Shown here: positions 1 to 8,914 of the stretch, in pieces
How the letters are laid out: every line of letters starts with the position of its first letter
How positions within the stretch are numbered: position 1 is the stretch's first letter
From: Planctomycetota bacterium
GTDB taxonomy: Bacteria; Planctomycetota; Phycisphaerae; Phycisphaerales; Zrk34
Assembly (NCBI GenBank): GCA_016125255.1
Contig: WGMD01000022.1
Coordinates: 62,001 to 126,000 of the forward strand
Length of the DNA: 64,000 nt
Reading direction: 5' to 3'
Program-made: the position numbers and the translations under genes
Notes under the pieces: model-generated
Seen by the model: the letters and a program-made list of their open reading frames with translations, nothing else
Told to the model about the DNA's origin: nothing
Databases searched by the model: none

Positions 1-187
1 CCATGAGGATTTGCGAATACCATTTGAGATATTTTACGCCCCCCGAAATGCGCGAACGCACGATATCCGCGGTGATCATCGCCATGGCGTTCCCGCGCCG
101 CAGATCCACTTGAGATTTGGCGCAACCCCCGTTTGGAAGCGCTCGCCGTTGGCTCGCGGCTCAACGGGCGTCATTGAAACCAGCGCG
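1..187. other. Window edge, no gene recognised
   Basis: This stretch lies downstream of phoU, between its stop codon and the window edge. An open frame on the plus strand runs through here, but it is antisense to phoU and phoR and has the composition of a shadow frame. I see no RNA gene, clear terminator or conserved protein here. The next gene of a possible Pho operon (for example a pst gene) would lie outside the window. Confidence 0.4.
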
Positions 188-847
188 TCAGATGCGGTGA
201 TGGCGGGCGATGTCGCCGCGGGCCATGTAGATCACGTCCTCGGCGATGTTGACCGTCAAATCGGCGATACGCTCAAGCTGGCGCGAGATGTTCATGAGAT
301 TGACGAGCTGCGCGACCTGCTCGGGATGCACGCGGATCGCCGCCTCGACCTGTTCGTACATCTGGCGGTGGATCGCATCAACCTCGTCATCGGACTTGCG
401 CACGAACTCCGCCAGGTTCGTGTCCACATTGATCAGCGCCTCCAGCGCCTGATCGAGCATCTGGCGCACCCGCACCGTCATGCCCGTCAGATTGAACGGC
501 ACCGAATCGATCGTCGCTTCGCTGGCGAGAAACACCGCCTGCTCGGCGATGCCCACCGCGTGGTCGCCGATGCGCTCCAGCTCGTTGTTGATCTTGAGCA
601 CCGCCACGACGTAACGCAGATCGAACGCCACCGGCTGGTGCAGCGCCAGCGTGTGCAGGCACTCCTCCTCGATGTCGATCTCCATCTCGTTGATCTTGCG
701 GTCCTGCTCGATCACCTCGCGGGCGGAGGCGGCGTCGCGGTTTTCGACGGCCATGATGGCCTTGTCGACGGCGTCCTCCGCCGCCGTGCTCAGGGCGCGG
801 ATCATCCCCTTGAGTTTCTCGATCTGACGCTGCAAATGAATGCTCAC
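188..847 (-). CDS. phoU: PhoU phosphate signalling protein
   Basis: The 219-residue protein has the usual PhoU length and two repeats of a three-helix bundle. Each repeat ends in the family motif: NNELERIGDHAVGIAE near residue 88 and SRQLERIADLTVNIAEDV near residue 188. The acidic E..D clusters are those that bind metal in known PhoU structures. PhoU links the PstSCAB phosphate transporter to the PhoR kinase and keeps the Pho response off when phosphate is plentiful. It is the last gene of a minus-strand operon, 12 bases after phoR, so it should be expressed with the two-component system it modulates. No pst gene is in view. Confidence 0.95.
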   Translation of the reverse strand: MSIHLQRQIEKLKGMIRALSTAAEDAVDKAIMAVENRDAASAREVIEQDRKINEMEIDIEEECLHTLALHQPVAFDLRYVVAVLKINNELERIGDHAVGIAEQAVFLASEATIDSVPFNLTGMTVRVRQMLDQALEALINVDTNLAEFVRKSDDEVDAIHRQMYEQVEAAIRVHPEQVAQLVNLMNISRQLERIADLTVNIAEDVIYMARGDIARHHRI

Positions 848-859
848 GGCGGTCTCCGG

Positions 860-2080
860 TCAGTAGGTCGACAGGTGAATGCGGAATGTGCTGCCCTGTC
901 CGGGCTTGGATTCTACACTAACCCGCCCGCCGTGTGCCTGCGCGATGTGCTTGACGATCGCCAGGCCCAGACCGGTGCCGCCCAGTTCGCGGCTCCGGGC
1001 GCGATCCGTGCGGTAAAAACGCTCGAAAATACGGGGCAAATGCTCCGCCGCGATCCCCTGCCCGAAGTCCTGCACGCTCACGACGACATGTTCGCCGATG
1101 CGTTGACCGACGACGCGGATGCGCCCGCCTTCCGGGCCGTACTTGATGGCGTTGTCGATGAGGTTCACCACCGCCTGCTCGAGCAGCGACGCATTGACCG
1201 GGATGACCACATAATCCGGGCACGCCACTTCGATCGTCGCCTTGCGCGCCTGAGCGCGGGCGCCGCACGTCTCCACCGCCCGCGCGAGCACCGTCGCCAC
1301 GCGCACCGGCTCGACGACCAAACGCTGCTGCTCGCTTTCCTGTTCGATACGCGCCAAGCTGAGCAGGTCTTCGAGAATCGCCTGAAGCCGATCGGCCTGG
1401 CGGATGATGACGCTTAGAAACTGATGGTAGATGTCCGGGTCGTGCTCGTCGGAGTCGAGCAATGTCTCCGCCGCCGCCTTGATGGCCGTGACCGGCGTCT
1501 TGATTTCGTGCGACACGTTGGCGACAAAGTCTCGGCGCATGACTTCCAGCCGCCGAAGCTGCGTCACGTCGTGCAGCGCGATCAGCGATCCGATCCGCTC
1601 GTCATTGCGGTCGGTGAGCACGGTGGCCTGCGCCTGGAAGGCCGCGCCGGACATTTCGCCCGTCGCCAGAGCGATGTCGCGCTTGATGGGTTCGTCGGCG
1701 GCGAGGGCGTCGACGATGAACTGGCGAAGGGGGTCGGAGGTGATGACTTCTTCAACACTGCGGCCGACGACCTGATCGGGTTCGACGCCGAGCAGCCGGC
1801 CGGCGGCGGCGTTGAGACTCATCAAGTGCTGCTCTGGATCGACCGTCAGCACGCCGTCGAGCATGCTGCTGAGCGTGGCCTCCAGTTCGTTGCGCCGGGC
1901 CTGCACTTCGAGCATGGCCTGATCGTGCTGGTGGCGGATCAATGCCGCTTCGTGCCTGCGGCGGCGCAGCAGCATGACACAGACCGCCAGCCCGACGGCG
2001 AGCAGCACGATCAGTATCCACGCGAACGGAGACCCGACGGAACCGGTCCCGCCCGTTGCATCAGCCAGCATGAAGGGCAC
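860..2080 (-). CDS. phoR: PhoR-type sensor histidine kinase
   Basis: This 406-residue membrane kinase has one hydrophobic segment near residues 19-38, a cytoplasmic linker, a PAS domain (about 62-170), a HisKA domain with the phospho-acceptor motif VSHEIKTP near residue 190, and a HATPase domain. The HATPase boxes are visible: N box LIDNAIKYGP, G1 DFGQGI, F box IFERFYR and G2 GGTGLGLAI. One N-terminal membrane segment followed by PAS, without a large periplasmic sensor, is the PhoR arrangement. It starts 3 bases after phoB stops and is followed by phoU. It probably phosphorylates the PhoB-like regulator under phosphate limitation. The role rests on context; sequence alone says only PAS-histidine kinase. 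Confidence 0.9.
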   Translation of the reverse strand: MPFMLADATGGTGSVGSPFAWILIVLLAVGLAVCVMLLRRRRHEAALIRHQHDQAMLEVQARRNELEATLSSMLDGVLTVDPEQHLMSLNAAAGRLLGVEPDQVVGRSVEEVITSDPLRQFIVDALAADEPIKRDIALATGEMSGAAFQAQATVLTDRNDERIGSLIALHDVTQLRRLEVMRRDFVANVSHEIKTPVTAIKAAAETLLDSDEHDPDIYHQFLSVIIRQADRLQAILEDLLSLARIEQESEQQRLVVEPVRVATVLARAVETCGARAQARKATIEVACPDYVVIPVNASLLEQAVVNLIDNAIKYGPEGGRIRVVGQRIGEHVVVSVQDFGQGIAAEHLPRIFERFYRTDRARSRELGGTGLGLAIVKHIAQAHGGRVSVESKPGQGSTFRIHLSTY

Positions 2081-2083
2081 GGA

Positions 2084-2842
2084 TTATTCCTCTTCGTTGA
2101 CCCGATATCCTACACCACGAACGGTGCGGATGTACGAGCCGGCGTCGCCGAGCTTGCGACGCAGCGCCACGATCTGCACGTCCACCGACCGGTCGGTCAC
2201 GGCGGCAAAACCTTCGTGCAGCGCATCGAGAATCTGCTGGCGGGTGAACACGCGGCCGACCCGGCGGGCCATGAGATGAAGAATGCGGAACTCGGTCGCC
2301 GTCAGATCGACGGGTTTGTCATCGACATGCACTTCGTGACGGGCGGGCGAAATGCGTAGCCGCCCGACGCGAATCGCCGGCTGATCGCCATCGGGATTGG
2401 CGGCGTCATTGCCCGCCGGCCGACGCAGCACCGCTTTGATCCGGGCGATGAGCACGCGCGGACTGAACGGCTTGGTGATGTAATCGTCCGCCCCCATCTC
2501 CAGCCCGACGACGACGTCGGCTTCCTCGCCCTTGGCGGTGAGCATCACGACGGGAATCGAAGCCGTGGCCGGATCGCTCTTGAGCGAGCGGCAGACTTCC
2601 AATCCATCCATCCCCGGCAACATCAGATCGAGCAGCACCAGGTCCGGCGGATCCTGCGCGACGCTCTGAAGCGCCAGCTCCCCCCGCCCCGCCGTCGACA
2701 CGGAGAAACCGTCCCGCGCGAGGTTGTACTGAAGCAGCTCCTGCAAGTCCGCCTCATCTTCGACCACAAGCACGCGCCCGCGGCCGGGTGCATCGGATTG
2801 CGTCATGTCGGACTTGCGGGCTTTGGCACGGGTGGATGTCAT
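2084..2842 (-). CDS. phoB: PhoB-type response regulator
   Basis: An OmpR/PhoB-class regulator of 252 residues from the chosen start. The receiver domain shows the acidic pair in VVEDEAD, the phospho-acceptor Asp in LVLLDLMLPGMDG, and the conserved Lys in MLTAKG. The winged-helix DNA-binding domain ends in the signature SVDVQIVALRRKLG and IRTVRGVGYRV. I chose the ATG at 2842 because AGGTGA lies 5 bases upstream; the frame remains open to an ATG at 2905, which has no comparable ribosome site. It is the first gene of phoB-phoR-phoU, and a Pho-box-like repeat lies about 67 bases upstream, which suggests autoregulation. Confidence 0.93.
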   Translation of the reverse strand: MTSTRAKARKSDMTQSDAPGRGRVLVVEDEADLQELLQYNLARDGFSVSTAGRGELALQSVAQDPPDLVLLDLMLPGMDGLEVCRSLKSDPATASIPVVMLTAKGEEADVVVGLEMGADDYITKPFSPRVLIARIKAVLRRPAGNDAANPDGDQPAIRVGRLRISPARHEVHVDDKPVDLTATEFRILHLMARRVGRVFTRQQILDALHEGFAAVTDRSVDVQIVALRRKLGDAGSYIRTVRGVGYRVNEEE

Positions 2843-2908
2843 GTGTTTCACCTGCATGGGGACGGTTAATATTCGTAATAATGACGGCGTTTCCGCGTAA
2901 GGCAAGCG

Positions 2909-2937
2909 TCTAACGGATTTCTAACGCCACCCAAACA
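2909..2937 (-). promoter_or_regulatory. Candidate Pho box upstream of phoB
   Basis: On the phoB strand the heptamer CGTTAGA occurs twice, at 2926-2920 and 2915-2909, exactly 11 bases apart. A weaker third unit with the same phase lies at 2937-2931. PhoB and PhoP family regulators bind direct heptamers separated by four bases, so phasing and location (upstream of the operon encoding such a regulator) fit. The core TTAGA differs from the E. coli and Bacillus consensus, so the assignment is inferred. Confidence 0.55.
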
Positions 2938-2992
2938 AGCCGCGCAGCCCGTGCGGGGTTTTCCCGTGGATTTGGAGCAAAATGTGGTAACG

Positions 2993-3073
2993 GGCCCCAC
3001 GTTTCCACGTGGGGGCTTGCTTGGGGGTGTGACGGTGATTGATCAAGTGAGCCCCACGTGGAAATGTGGGGCC
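2993..3073. repeat. Paired inverted hairpins between der and phoB
   Basis: Two G/C-rich hairpins, 2994-3016 and 3051-3073, each fold on themselves (CCCCACGT with ACGTGGGG; CCCCAC with GTGGGG). They are also near-perfect reverse complements of each other (about 21 of 23 bases), separated by about 35 bases. The second sits 11 bases beyond the der stop codon and may stop its transcript. The paired layout resembles a REP-REP mosaic element more than a simple terminator. Confidence 0.6.
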
Positions 3074-3083
3074 TCGTGCGCGT

Positions 3084-4463
3084 TCAACTCTCGGCGACGA
3101 CTTCGCGGTCGGTCTGGCGGCGGGGGCGGAACAGGAGTTTGATCGGCACCTGCGCGAAGGGGGCGACTTTGCGGATGTTGTTGAGCATGTAGCGCTGGTA
3201 CGAGGCGTCGAACAGGTCGGGGTTGTTGACGAACATGGCGATCGTCGGGGGCTGGACGGCGGGCATGGTCACGTAATAGACCTTGGCCTGCGTGCCGAGC
3301 TTGGAGCTGGGGCCGCGCTGTTCGAGGATGCCCTTGATCATGGCGTTGAGCTGGCCGGTGGTGATGCGCTGCTGGGCCTGCTGATTGAGGTCCAGCGCGG
3401 TTTTCATCACGGCGGTCAGCCCCTGCTTGTTCTTTGCGGAGACGAAATGCGTCGGCGTGAAGTCCAGGCCGCGCAGCGCATCGTGCAGATATTCGACGTA
3501 TTCCTTCTGCTTGGCCTCGGGCACCAGGTCCCACTTGTTGACCACGACAATGCACGGCTTGAAGTGCTCATTGATCTCGTTGGAAAGCTTCTTGTCCACC
3601 GCGCTGACCGGCACCGTCGCATCCAGCAGCAGAATCACCACATCCGCCCGGCGGATCGACCGCAGGGCGCGGTGCAGACTGTAATACTCGATGTCGTCTT
3701 CAAGACTCTTGCGCTTGCGGACGCCGGCGGTGTCGATGGCGGTGAACGTGCGCCCGTCCATGTCGAAACGCACGTCGACGCTGTCGCGCGTCGTGCCGGC
3801 GAGTTCGGAGGCGATGACACGCTCCGAGCCGGCGAAGGCGTTGACGAGCGTGCTCTTGCCGGCGTTGCGCTTGCCGACGATGGCGAGCAGCATCTCGCTT
3901 TTCGTCGGGGCCATGTCGGCGGTGTAGTCGAGCCGGTCGGCCAGCAGGTTCAGCAGCTTGTACTTGCCCAGGCCCGTCGTGGCGGAAATGAGCATCGGCT
4001 CGCCGAACCCGAAGGCCGTCGCCTCCATCGCACCGGCGGCGAAGCTCTCGGCGTCGACCTTGTTGGCGACGAGCACGATCCGCCCCATGTCCCCCGCCTT
4101 GCGGCGAAGCAATTGCGCGACCTGTTCATCGAGCGGCGTGACACCCGTCTGGGCATCGACGATGAACAGAATCACCGCCGCCTCCTGCACGGCGAAGGCG
4201 ATCTGCGCTTCGATGTCGTTCGTGAGTACGCACAGTTCATCATCCCCGCTGTACACGCCGTACCCGCCCGTATCGACCAGCTCGCAGTATCGCGGTTTGC
4301 CCCCCCGCTCCGCCGGCGGAATCTCCATCTCGTAGCTCACCCGATCGCGCGTCACGCCCGCCGTCGGATCGACGATGCTCACGCGACGACCTGAGAGCAT
4401 ATTCATCAGACTGCTCTTGCCCACATTGGGCCGACCCACGATGGCGACTTTCGGTAATGACAT
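3084..4463 (-). CDS. der: Ribosome-assembly GTPase Der (EngA)
   Basis: The 459-residue protein carries two tandem GTPase domains followed by a KH-like domain, the arrangement unique to Der. First domain: P-loop GRPNVGKSS near residue 10, DTGG switch II, NKVD. Second domain: GKRNAGKSTLVN near residue 197, DTAGV, NKWD, and SAKN. It acts in late 50S subunit maturation. Start and stop are unambiguous: its ATG follows the tsaB TGA directly (TGAATG), so the two genes are probably translationally coupled. The second P-loop has NAGKS where NVGKS is more usual; this is a mild variation. Confidence 0.97.
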   Translation of the reverse strand: MSLPKVAIVGRPNVGKSSLMNMLSGRRVSIVDPTAGVTRDRVSYEMEIPPAERGGKPRYCELVDTGGYGVYSGDDELCVLTNDIEAQIAFAVQEAAVILFIVDAQTGVTPLDEQVAQLLRRKAGDMGRIVLVANKVDAESFAAGAMEATAFGFGEPMLISATTGLGKYKLLNLLADRLDYTADMAPTKSEMLLAIVGKRNAGKSTLVNAFAGSERVIASELAGTTRDSVDVRFDMDGRTFTAIDTAGVRKRKSLEDDIEYYSLHRALRSIRRADVVILLLDATVPVSAVDKKLSNEINEHFKPCIVVVNKWDLVPEAKQKEYVEYLHDALRGLDFTPTHFVSAKNKQGLTAVMKTALDLNQQAQQRITTGQLNAMIKGILEQRGPSSKLGTQAKVYYVTMPAVQPPTIAMFVNNPDLFDASYQRYMLNNIRKVAPFAQVPIKLLFRPRRQTDREVVAES

Positions 4464-5153
4464 TCAGCTTCCGTGTCTGGCCTGATAGACCTCTTCCGCT
4501 TCGGGCAGGCGAATGTAGAGCGGCGCCAGCGCCAGCGGCTCGACGAATCGGCCGGCTTTCGCCAGCGCCCGCCCCAGCCGCCACACCACCGCACCACGCG
4601 GCCGGGCCAACGCCGGAGGCAGACATTCTACGCCGCTCGGCCAGTCGAATTCCGGCAAATGATCCCCGATCACCGCCAGTTCGCCCGGCACCTGCTCCAC
4701 CAACTCCCCCGGCGTGAGCAGACTCGGCTCGATGCGCCGCTCCCACCGATCGCCCCGCCGATCGTACACCCCCGTAAAACACTGCCCGCGCTTCGCCGCC
4801 AGACACACCGCGACCGTCTTGCGATCCGCCGGAGCGTTCTCGACGACGACATCGAGCGTCGGCACCGCGACGAGCTTCGCGCCTGTGACATGCGCCATCG
4901 TCTTGGCCGTCGTGATCCCGATGCGAAGCCCCGTAAACGACCCCGGCCCGACCGACACATGAATCTCGCCGATGCTTCCGGGGGTCACCCCATGCCGCCC
5001 GCACAGCGCATCAATCGTCGGCAACAGCGCCACCGCATGCCGCCGCTGCTCCGGCAGATCGACCGCTTCGATCAGCTCATCCCCCCGCCCCAGCGCCACC
5101 CCCCCGTGCCGCCCGGACGTTTCGATCGATAGGTTATAATCGCCTTGGTTCAT
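4464..5153 (-). CDS. tsaB: tRNA t6A biosynthesis protein TsaB
   Basis: A 229-residue protein of the ASKHA fold typical of TsaB (YeaZ): N-terminal SIETSGRHGGVALG, and the strongly conserved VGPGSFTGLRIG segment near residue 69, followed by KTMAHVTGAKLVAVPTLD. TsaB forms the TsaBDE complex that transfers threonylcarbamoyl to A37 of ANN-decoding tRNAs; it is a non-catalytic scaffold for TsaD. The C-terminal part is diverged, as is common. It is directly upstream of der with no intergenic space and divergent from the gene at 5183. tsaC, tsaD and tsaE are not in the window. Confidence 0.92.
   Translation of the reverse strand: MNQGDYNLSIETSGRHGGVALGRGDELIEAVDLPEQRRHAVALLPTIDALCGRHGVTPGSIGEIHVSVGPGSFTGLRIGITTAKTMAHVTGAKLVAVPTLDVVVENAPADRKTVAVCLAAKRGQCFTGVYDRRGDRWERRIEPSLLTPGELVEQVPGELAVIGDHLPEFDWPSGVECLPPALARPRGAVVWRLGRALAKAGRFVEPLALAPLYIRLPEAEEVYQARHGS
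5135..5140 (+). promoter_or_regulatory. Possible -10 element for the 5183 gene
   Basis: TATAAT lies 43 bases before the ATG at 5183, inside the first codons of the divergent tsaB. No convincing -35 hexamer is found at the usual distance, so this is a weak call. Confidence 0.3.
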
Positions 5154-5182
5154 CGAGGCCCATTGTATCCCGGAGACGCATC

Positions 5183-6109
5183 ATGACCCACCCCACTCGT
5201 CGTCAGCTTTTCGGTTCGACTCTCTCCGCCGCGGCGCTGTCGGCTTGTTCGATGCCGCAGCGCGTGCAAGCGGAGCAGCCGGCGTCGGACCTGAAACTAT
5301 GTCTGAACACAGCGACGATTCGCGGGCAGAAGTTGCCACTCGATCAGCAGATTGATGTGACGATCAAGGCGGGGTACGACGGCATCGAGCCGTGGGTCGG
5401 CGACATGGAGGCGTACAAGAAGGCGGGCGGATCGCTGGGCGATCTGGCGAAAAAGTGTGCGGACCACAATTTGAAAGTCATCAGCGCGATCGGCTTCGCG
5501 CCGTGGATCATCGACGACGACGCCAAGCGTGCGGCGGGTCTTGAACAGGCCAAGCGCGACATGGCGCTGGTGAAGGAACTGGGCGGCACGCATCTGGCCG
5601 CCCCGCCGGCCGGCGCGACCAGGGAGCCGGTCATCGACCTGTACGTCGCAGCGGAGCGATATCGGGCGCTGCTGGACATCGGGCACGACATCGGCGTCAT
5701 CCCGGAAGTTGAAGTCTGGGGCTTTTCGCGCAACCTCGGCAAGCTCAGCGAGGCGACCTTCGTCGCCATCGAAGCCGGTCATCCCGATGCGTGCGTCCTG
5801 CCGGACATCTTTCACTTGTACAAAGGCGGCACGGATGCGTCATCGCTGTCGCTGCTCGGCCGCATGGCGATTCGCTCGTTTCACTTCAACGACTACCCGG
5901 CGATGGACCGAGCGCAGGTGACCGACGCCGACCGCGTCTACCCCGGCGACGGCACGGCGCCGATCGGCCAAATCATCAACATCCTCCGTGAAAACCGCTG
6001 CAACTGCTATCTGAGTCTCGAGTTGTTCAACAAGGCGCTCTGGCAGCAGGACGCCTTGACGGTGGCGAAGACCGGCCTCGAAAAGCTGCGGGCGGTGGCG
6101 CGACTCTGA
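5183..6109 (+). CDS. Exported sugar isomerase/epimerase-like TIM-barrel protein
   Basis: A 308-residue protein of the xylose-isomerase-like TIM-barrel superfamily. The N-terminus has a Tat-type twin arginine (TRRQLFGS) and a lipobox-like LSAC near residue 22, so it is probably exported and may be lipid anchored. Barrel motifs are visible: YDGIEPWV, VKELGGTHLAAP, IPEVEVWGF, and FHFNDYPA followed by YLSLELFN, which supply the acidic and His metal ligands typical of the fold. Proteins like this are abundant in Planctomycetota next to sugar oxidoreductases; the substrate cannot be read from sequence. The start is supported by GGAG 8 bases upstream. Confidence 0.85.
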   Translation: MTHPTRRQLFGSTLSAAALSACSMPQRVQAEQPASDLKLCLNTATIRGQKLPLDQQIDVTIKAGYDGIEPWVGDMEAYKKAGGSLGDLAKKCADHNLKVISAIGFAPWIIDDDAKRAAGLEQAKRDMALVKELGGTHLAAPPAGATREPVIDLYVAAERYRALLDIGHDIGVIPEVEVWGFSRNLGKLSEATFVAIEAGHPDACVLPDIFHLYKGGTDASSLSLLGRMAIRSFHFNDYPAMDRAQVTDADRVYPGDGTAPIGQIINILRENRCNCYLSLELFNKALWQQDALTVAKTGLEKLRAVARL

Positions 6110-6164
6110 CGCGCCGCGCGTATTCCACATCCATTTTTCACCCTCGCGGCGACGAAAAATTGTA

Positions 6165-6194
6165 TTGACAATAACCATATCGCGCCGGTATATT
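6165..6194 (+). promoter_or_regulatory. Sigma-70-like promoter of the LamG gene
   Basis: A perfect TTGACA (6165-6170) and TATATT (6189-6194) are separated by 18 bases in a locally A/T-rich stretch. They drive the gene starting at 6302 with an untranslated leader of about 100 bases. This is the clearest housekeeping promoter in the window. Confidence 0.75.
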
Positions 6195-6301
6195 TTCGCC
6201 GCTCACGTCCGAGCGCGAGCAAAGGCGCAGAATCTCGGTGCGATACGGCCCACGCATTTCTGGGTCGGGGTTTGAGTCCAAATTCTTCCAGGAGAGGAAT
6301 T

Positions 6302-7129
6302 ATGTTCCCGTTGCGCAGCTTCGGTTGTGTGGTTGTGGTCTGTCTGTTCCTTGTCAGTTCCGCCGTACAAGCGGCCGTTTCGACGGCCGGGCTTGCAGCG
6401 TACTACACCTACGAAACGGATCTCAATGACGTGAGCGGAAACAACGTCAATCCCGTTAATTCCCCCACCGGTTTCATCAGCGGCACGAGCGTTTTCGACA
6501 ATGCTTATCAGGACGACGACGACAGCTCCGTCGATCTGGGCTCCGCGCTGGCCGTCGGCACCAATAATTTCACGGTTGCCGGTTGGGTGCGCGGCAATTG
6601 GGATGTGCTCAGCACGACGGCGGTTCTGGTCGGCAACAAGCTCGACGGCACCGATGTGGGCTGGGGCCTGGTGCGCTGGGACAACGCCAATTTCCTGTTT
6701 TTCATCCGCACCGCCAATATGGCCAGCGAAGTCGCCGCCGGGCAGACTTTCGGGTTGGACTTCAGCGGCACGCAGTGGATGTTCCTCGCGCTGATCATCG
6801 ACCAGACCGCCGGCACCGCGACGCAGTTCGGCGGGTGGCAGGACGGCGTCACCGGCGTGTCCTTCCAGACCGCCTCCATCACCCCCGGCAGTCTCGACGG
6901 CTCGACCTACAACGGCGGGCACACCGGCATGGGCATCTACGGCAGCGGGTCGCTGCTTTATGACGAGTGGTCCTTCTGGAACCGGGCGCTGACCCACGAT
7001 GAAATTCTCGAACTCTACAACGGCGGGGCGGGCCAGCAGCTCAACCTCATCCAGTCCGTTCCCGAGCCGATGTCCTTGGGCCTATGGCTCATCGCCGGCG
7101 CGGGCCTGATCGGACGTCGTCGTTCCTGA
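6302..7129 (+). CDS. LamG-domain PEP-CTERM secreted protein
   Basis: 275 residues. A signal peptide (FPLRSFGCV followed by a hydrophobic run ending AVQA) precedes a LamG/concanavalin-like lectin domain: AAYYTYETDLNDVSGNN, FTVAGWVRG, and DEWSFWNRALTHDEILELYNGG are the typical LamG_3 strands. The C-terminus is a canonical PEP-CTERM sorting tail: VPEP, a short hydrophobic helix, then GRRRS. Exosortase should remove the tail and deliver the protein to the surface; no exosortase gene is in this window. The start at 6302 has AGGAGAGG 4 bases upstream; an in-frame ATG at 6272 lacks this. The gene ends at a strong shared terminator. Confidence 0.88.
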   Translation: MFPLRSFGCVVVVCLFLVSSAVQAAVSTAGLAAYYTYETDLNDVSGNNVNPVNSPTGFISGTSVFDNAYQDDDDSSVDLGSALAVGTNNFTVAGWVRGNWDVLSTTAVLVGNKLDGTDVGWGLVRWDNANFLFFIRTANMASEVAAGQTFGLDFSGTQWMFLALIIDQTAGTATQFGGWQDGVTGVSFQTASITPGSLDGSTYNGGHTGMGIYGSGSLLYDEWSFWNRALTHDEILELYNGGAGQQLNLIQSVPEPMSLGLWLIAGAGLIGRRRS

Positions 7130-7156
7130 GTCGATTTGCAAGTCCAACCAAAAGAA

Positions 7157-7186
7157 GGGTCAGCCCCACGGCTGGCCCTTTTTATT
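7157..7186. terminator. Bidirectional terminator between convergent genes
   Basis: Arms GGGTCAGCC (7157-7165) and GGCTGGCCC (7170-7178) form a strong stem with a four-base loop and one G:T wobble. T-tracts flank both sides (TTTTTATTT on plus; TTCTTTT on minus). The stop codon of the minus-strand gene is inside the stem, so both genes end within one element. Confidence 0.85.
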
Positions 7187-8836
7187 TGTCCCGCAGAGAT
7201 GGACGCGCAGGCCCAGCGACGCCGCCATCGACGCTTTGACGAACATCGCCTTGTCCGCGTCCTTGTCGTTCTTGGCGTAGACGACCTGAATGTGGTTGCT
7301 CTGATGTTTGGCCATCATCTGATCGCGCGACACGCCGTAGGTCACCGCGTGCATGATCGGCCACTGCGGCGTCGTGGCGTCCCAGCGGCGCTGCGTCTCC
7401 GTGAGCGGCAGTTCGATCACCTTCGCGCGGCCGATGTCCATGTTCAGCGCATCGTCGGCCACATAAATCCGGCTCCATACAATTTCGCCCGGCCGGCTGA
7501 TGCCCTTGAGCGTTGAACCGCCCAGCCGGAAGTACATGGCGGGCTGCCGCTCGCCGCTGGCGCCTTGCCAGCCGTCGATGAAATGTGCCGGCGGGGCGCT
7601 GCCCGAAATCTCGAATACCCAGACATATTCATCCGTCGTCCCGCTCGCGTCCCAGTCGCCCCAGCGCAGATCGTGCAGCGTGTTCTCGACGGGTTGGCCC
7701 ATCGCCTTGTGTACGCGGTACGTGAGCAGTCCGTCGAGGCCGGCGCATTCGTCGACTTCGTTGAAGTGCGGCAGCGGATTGCCGCGGTAGAGTTGGGTAT
7801 CACCCTTGTTCTCCGTCGCCGTCACGGGCGGGCGGTCGGCATTGTTGAGCATGCCCTCGACCAGATCGCTGGCGGGCAGACAATCTTTCAAACCCTGCTG
7901 GTATTGAATGCCGATCGTGTCGCAACCGAAGTCGTGCGCGATGCGCACGGCGGCGATGTACATCTTGCATTGCGTGAGCACCTGCCACTCGGTCAGATCG
8001 TTTTCCTCATTGGGCCCGAACTTGAACTTCATACCCTTGGCGATGAGCCATTCGAAAACGCGCTTCGCTTCCGCATCCGTCACGCGGCTCGTCGCCGCGA
8101 AGAGCGCCGATTGACTGAGGCGTTCCTTATAGACGCCGGTCGGGTGGAGCAGGTGATCGGGGATGATGGCGTTGAACATGCCCATGCATCCTTCGTCGAA
8201 GACGCCCATGATCGCCTTGTCGCGCTGAAGCTGCGACGCGAGGACTTCGCCGAGTTTGCGTTCGGCCGCCGGCACTTTGACCTTGGCGAGCGGGGCGACA
8301 TGCGTGATGCGATGGCTGACCTTGCCCTTCTTGAGCCAGGTGTCGAGACTTTTCAAAAAGCGATCGTCCTGCAGGAAGTTTTCGCTCCAGAGCGTCGAGT
8401 ATTTCACGCCGGCCTTGGTGAGCGAGCCGTTGAGATTGAGCATGCCGACGAGCCCGGGCCACTGGCCGGACCAGTTGGCGACGGTGAGGATCGGCCCGCG
8501 GTGCGAGATGAGGCCGCTGAGGACATGATGCGAATACTGCCAGACGGCCTCGGCGACGATGAGCTTCGCATCGGGGTCGATGTCGGCGAAGATGCGCATG
8601 CCGAGTTTCTGCGAGTCGATGAAGCCGTGGCCCTCGGAAGCGCGGTACGGATGCGCGCGGACCAGTTCGTACCCGCAGGCCTTGATCGCCGCGGCGAGCT
8701 GCGTCTCCATCGCCTCCTGCGCCGGCCAGCACACGCGATTCGCCGCCGGCCTCAAATCGCCGCTCGCCACCAGCAGCACTTGCTTGCTCTTGACCTTCGC
8801 GACCTTCGCCGCCTTGGGCATCTTGTAACTTGACAT
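7160..8836 (-). CDS. L-fucose isomerase-like sugar isomerase
   Basis: 558 residues, resembling the FucI/AraA superfamily: an N-terminal Rossmann-like half ([32 protein letters not shown]), and a C-terminal half with the ATEN metal-site segment ([11 protein letters not shown]) preceded by [12 protein letters not shown], which aligns in order with E. coli FucI. The family converts L-fucose to L-fuculose in the cytoplasm, or related aldoses. It is divergent from a fucU/rbsD-type mutarotase gene, which strengthens a deoxy-sugar role. The chosen start has GGAGG 6 bases upstream; an extension to 8905 lacks a site. The substrate is inferred, and the middle of the protein is far from textbook FucI. 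Confidence 0.72.
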   Translation of the reverse strand: MSSYKMPKAAKVAKVKSKQVLLVASGDLRPAANRVCWPAQEAMETQLAAAIKACGYELVRAHPYRASEGHGFIDSQKLGMRIFADIDPDAKLIVAEAVWQYSHHVLSGLISHRGPILTVANWSGQWPGLVGMLNLNGSLTKAGVKYSTLWSENFLQDDRFLKSLDTWLKKGKVSHRITHVAPLAKVKVPAAERKLGEVLASQLQRDKAIMGVFDEGCMGMFNAIIPDHLLHPTGVYKERLSQSALFAATSRVTDAEAKRVFEWLIAKGMKFKFGPNEENDLTEWQVLTQCKMYIAAVRIAHDFGCDTIGIQYQQGLKDCLPASDLVEGMLNNADRPPVTATENKGDTQLYRGNPLPHFNEVDECAGLDGLLTYRVHKAMGQPVENTLHDLRWGDWDASGTTDEYVWVFEISGSAPPAHFIDGWQGASGERQPAMYFRLGGSTLKGISRPGEIVWSRIYVADDALNMDIGRAKVIELPLTETQRRWDATTPQWPIMHAVTYGVSRDQMMAKHQSNHIQVVYAKNDKDADKAMFVKASMAASLGLRVHLCGTNKKGQPWG

Positions 8837-8867
8837 GCGTTGCCTCCATCTTTGGAAAGGTGGTATG

Positions 8868-8914
8868 GTATGTTCCGAGGTTCGATTTCGACTTGAGTTT
8901 TTCATTCAACATAC
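8868..8914. promoter_or_regulatory. Inverted half-sites in the fucI/fucU divergent spacer
   Basis: GTATGTT (8868-8874) and its reverse complement AACATAC (8908-8914) lie 40 bases apart, about four helical turns, in the 94-base spacer between the divergent isomerase and mutarotase genes. This could be an operator for a looping repressor. The arms are short, so chance is possible. Confidence 0.3.

Noticed and set aside
11-1417. 468-residue open frame on the plus strand
   Set aside because: It lies antisense to phoU and phoR, which have full domain matches; the frame is His/Arg/Asp-rich, as shadow frames are in GC-rich DNA.
2843-2905. N-terminal extension of phoB to an ATG at 2905
   Set aside because: The extra 21 residues have no homology; AGGTGA precedes the ATG at 2842; the longer start lies almost on the Pho-box-like repeat.
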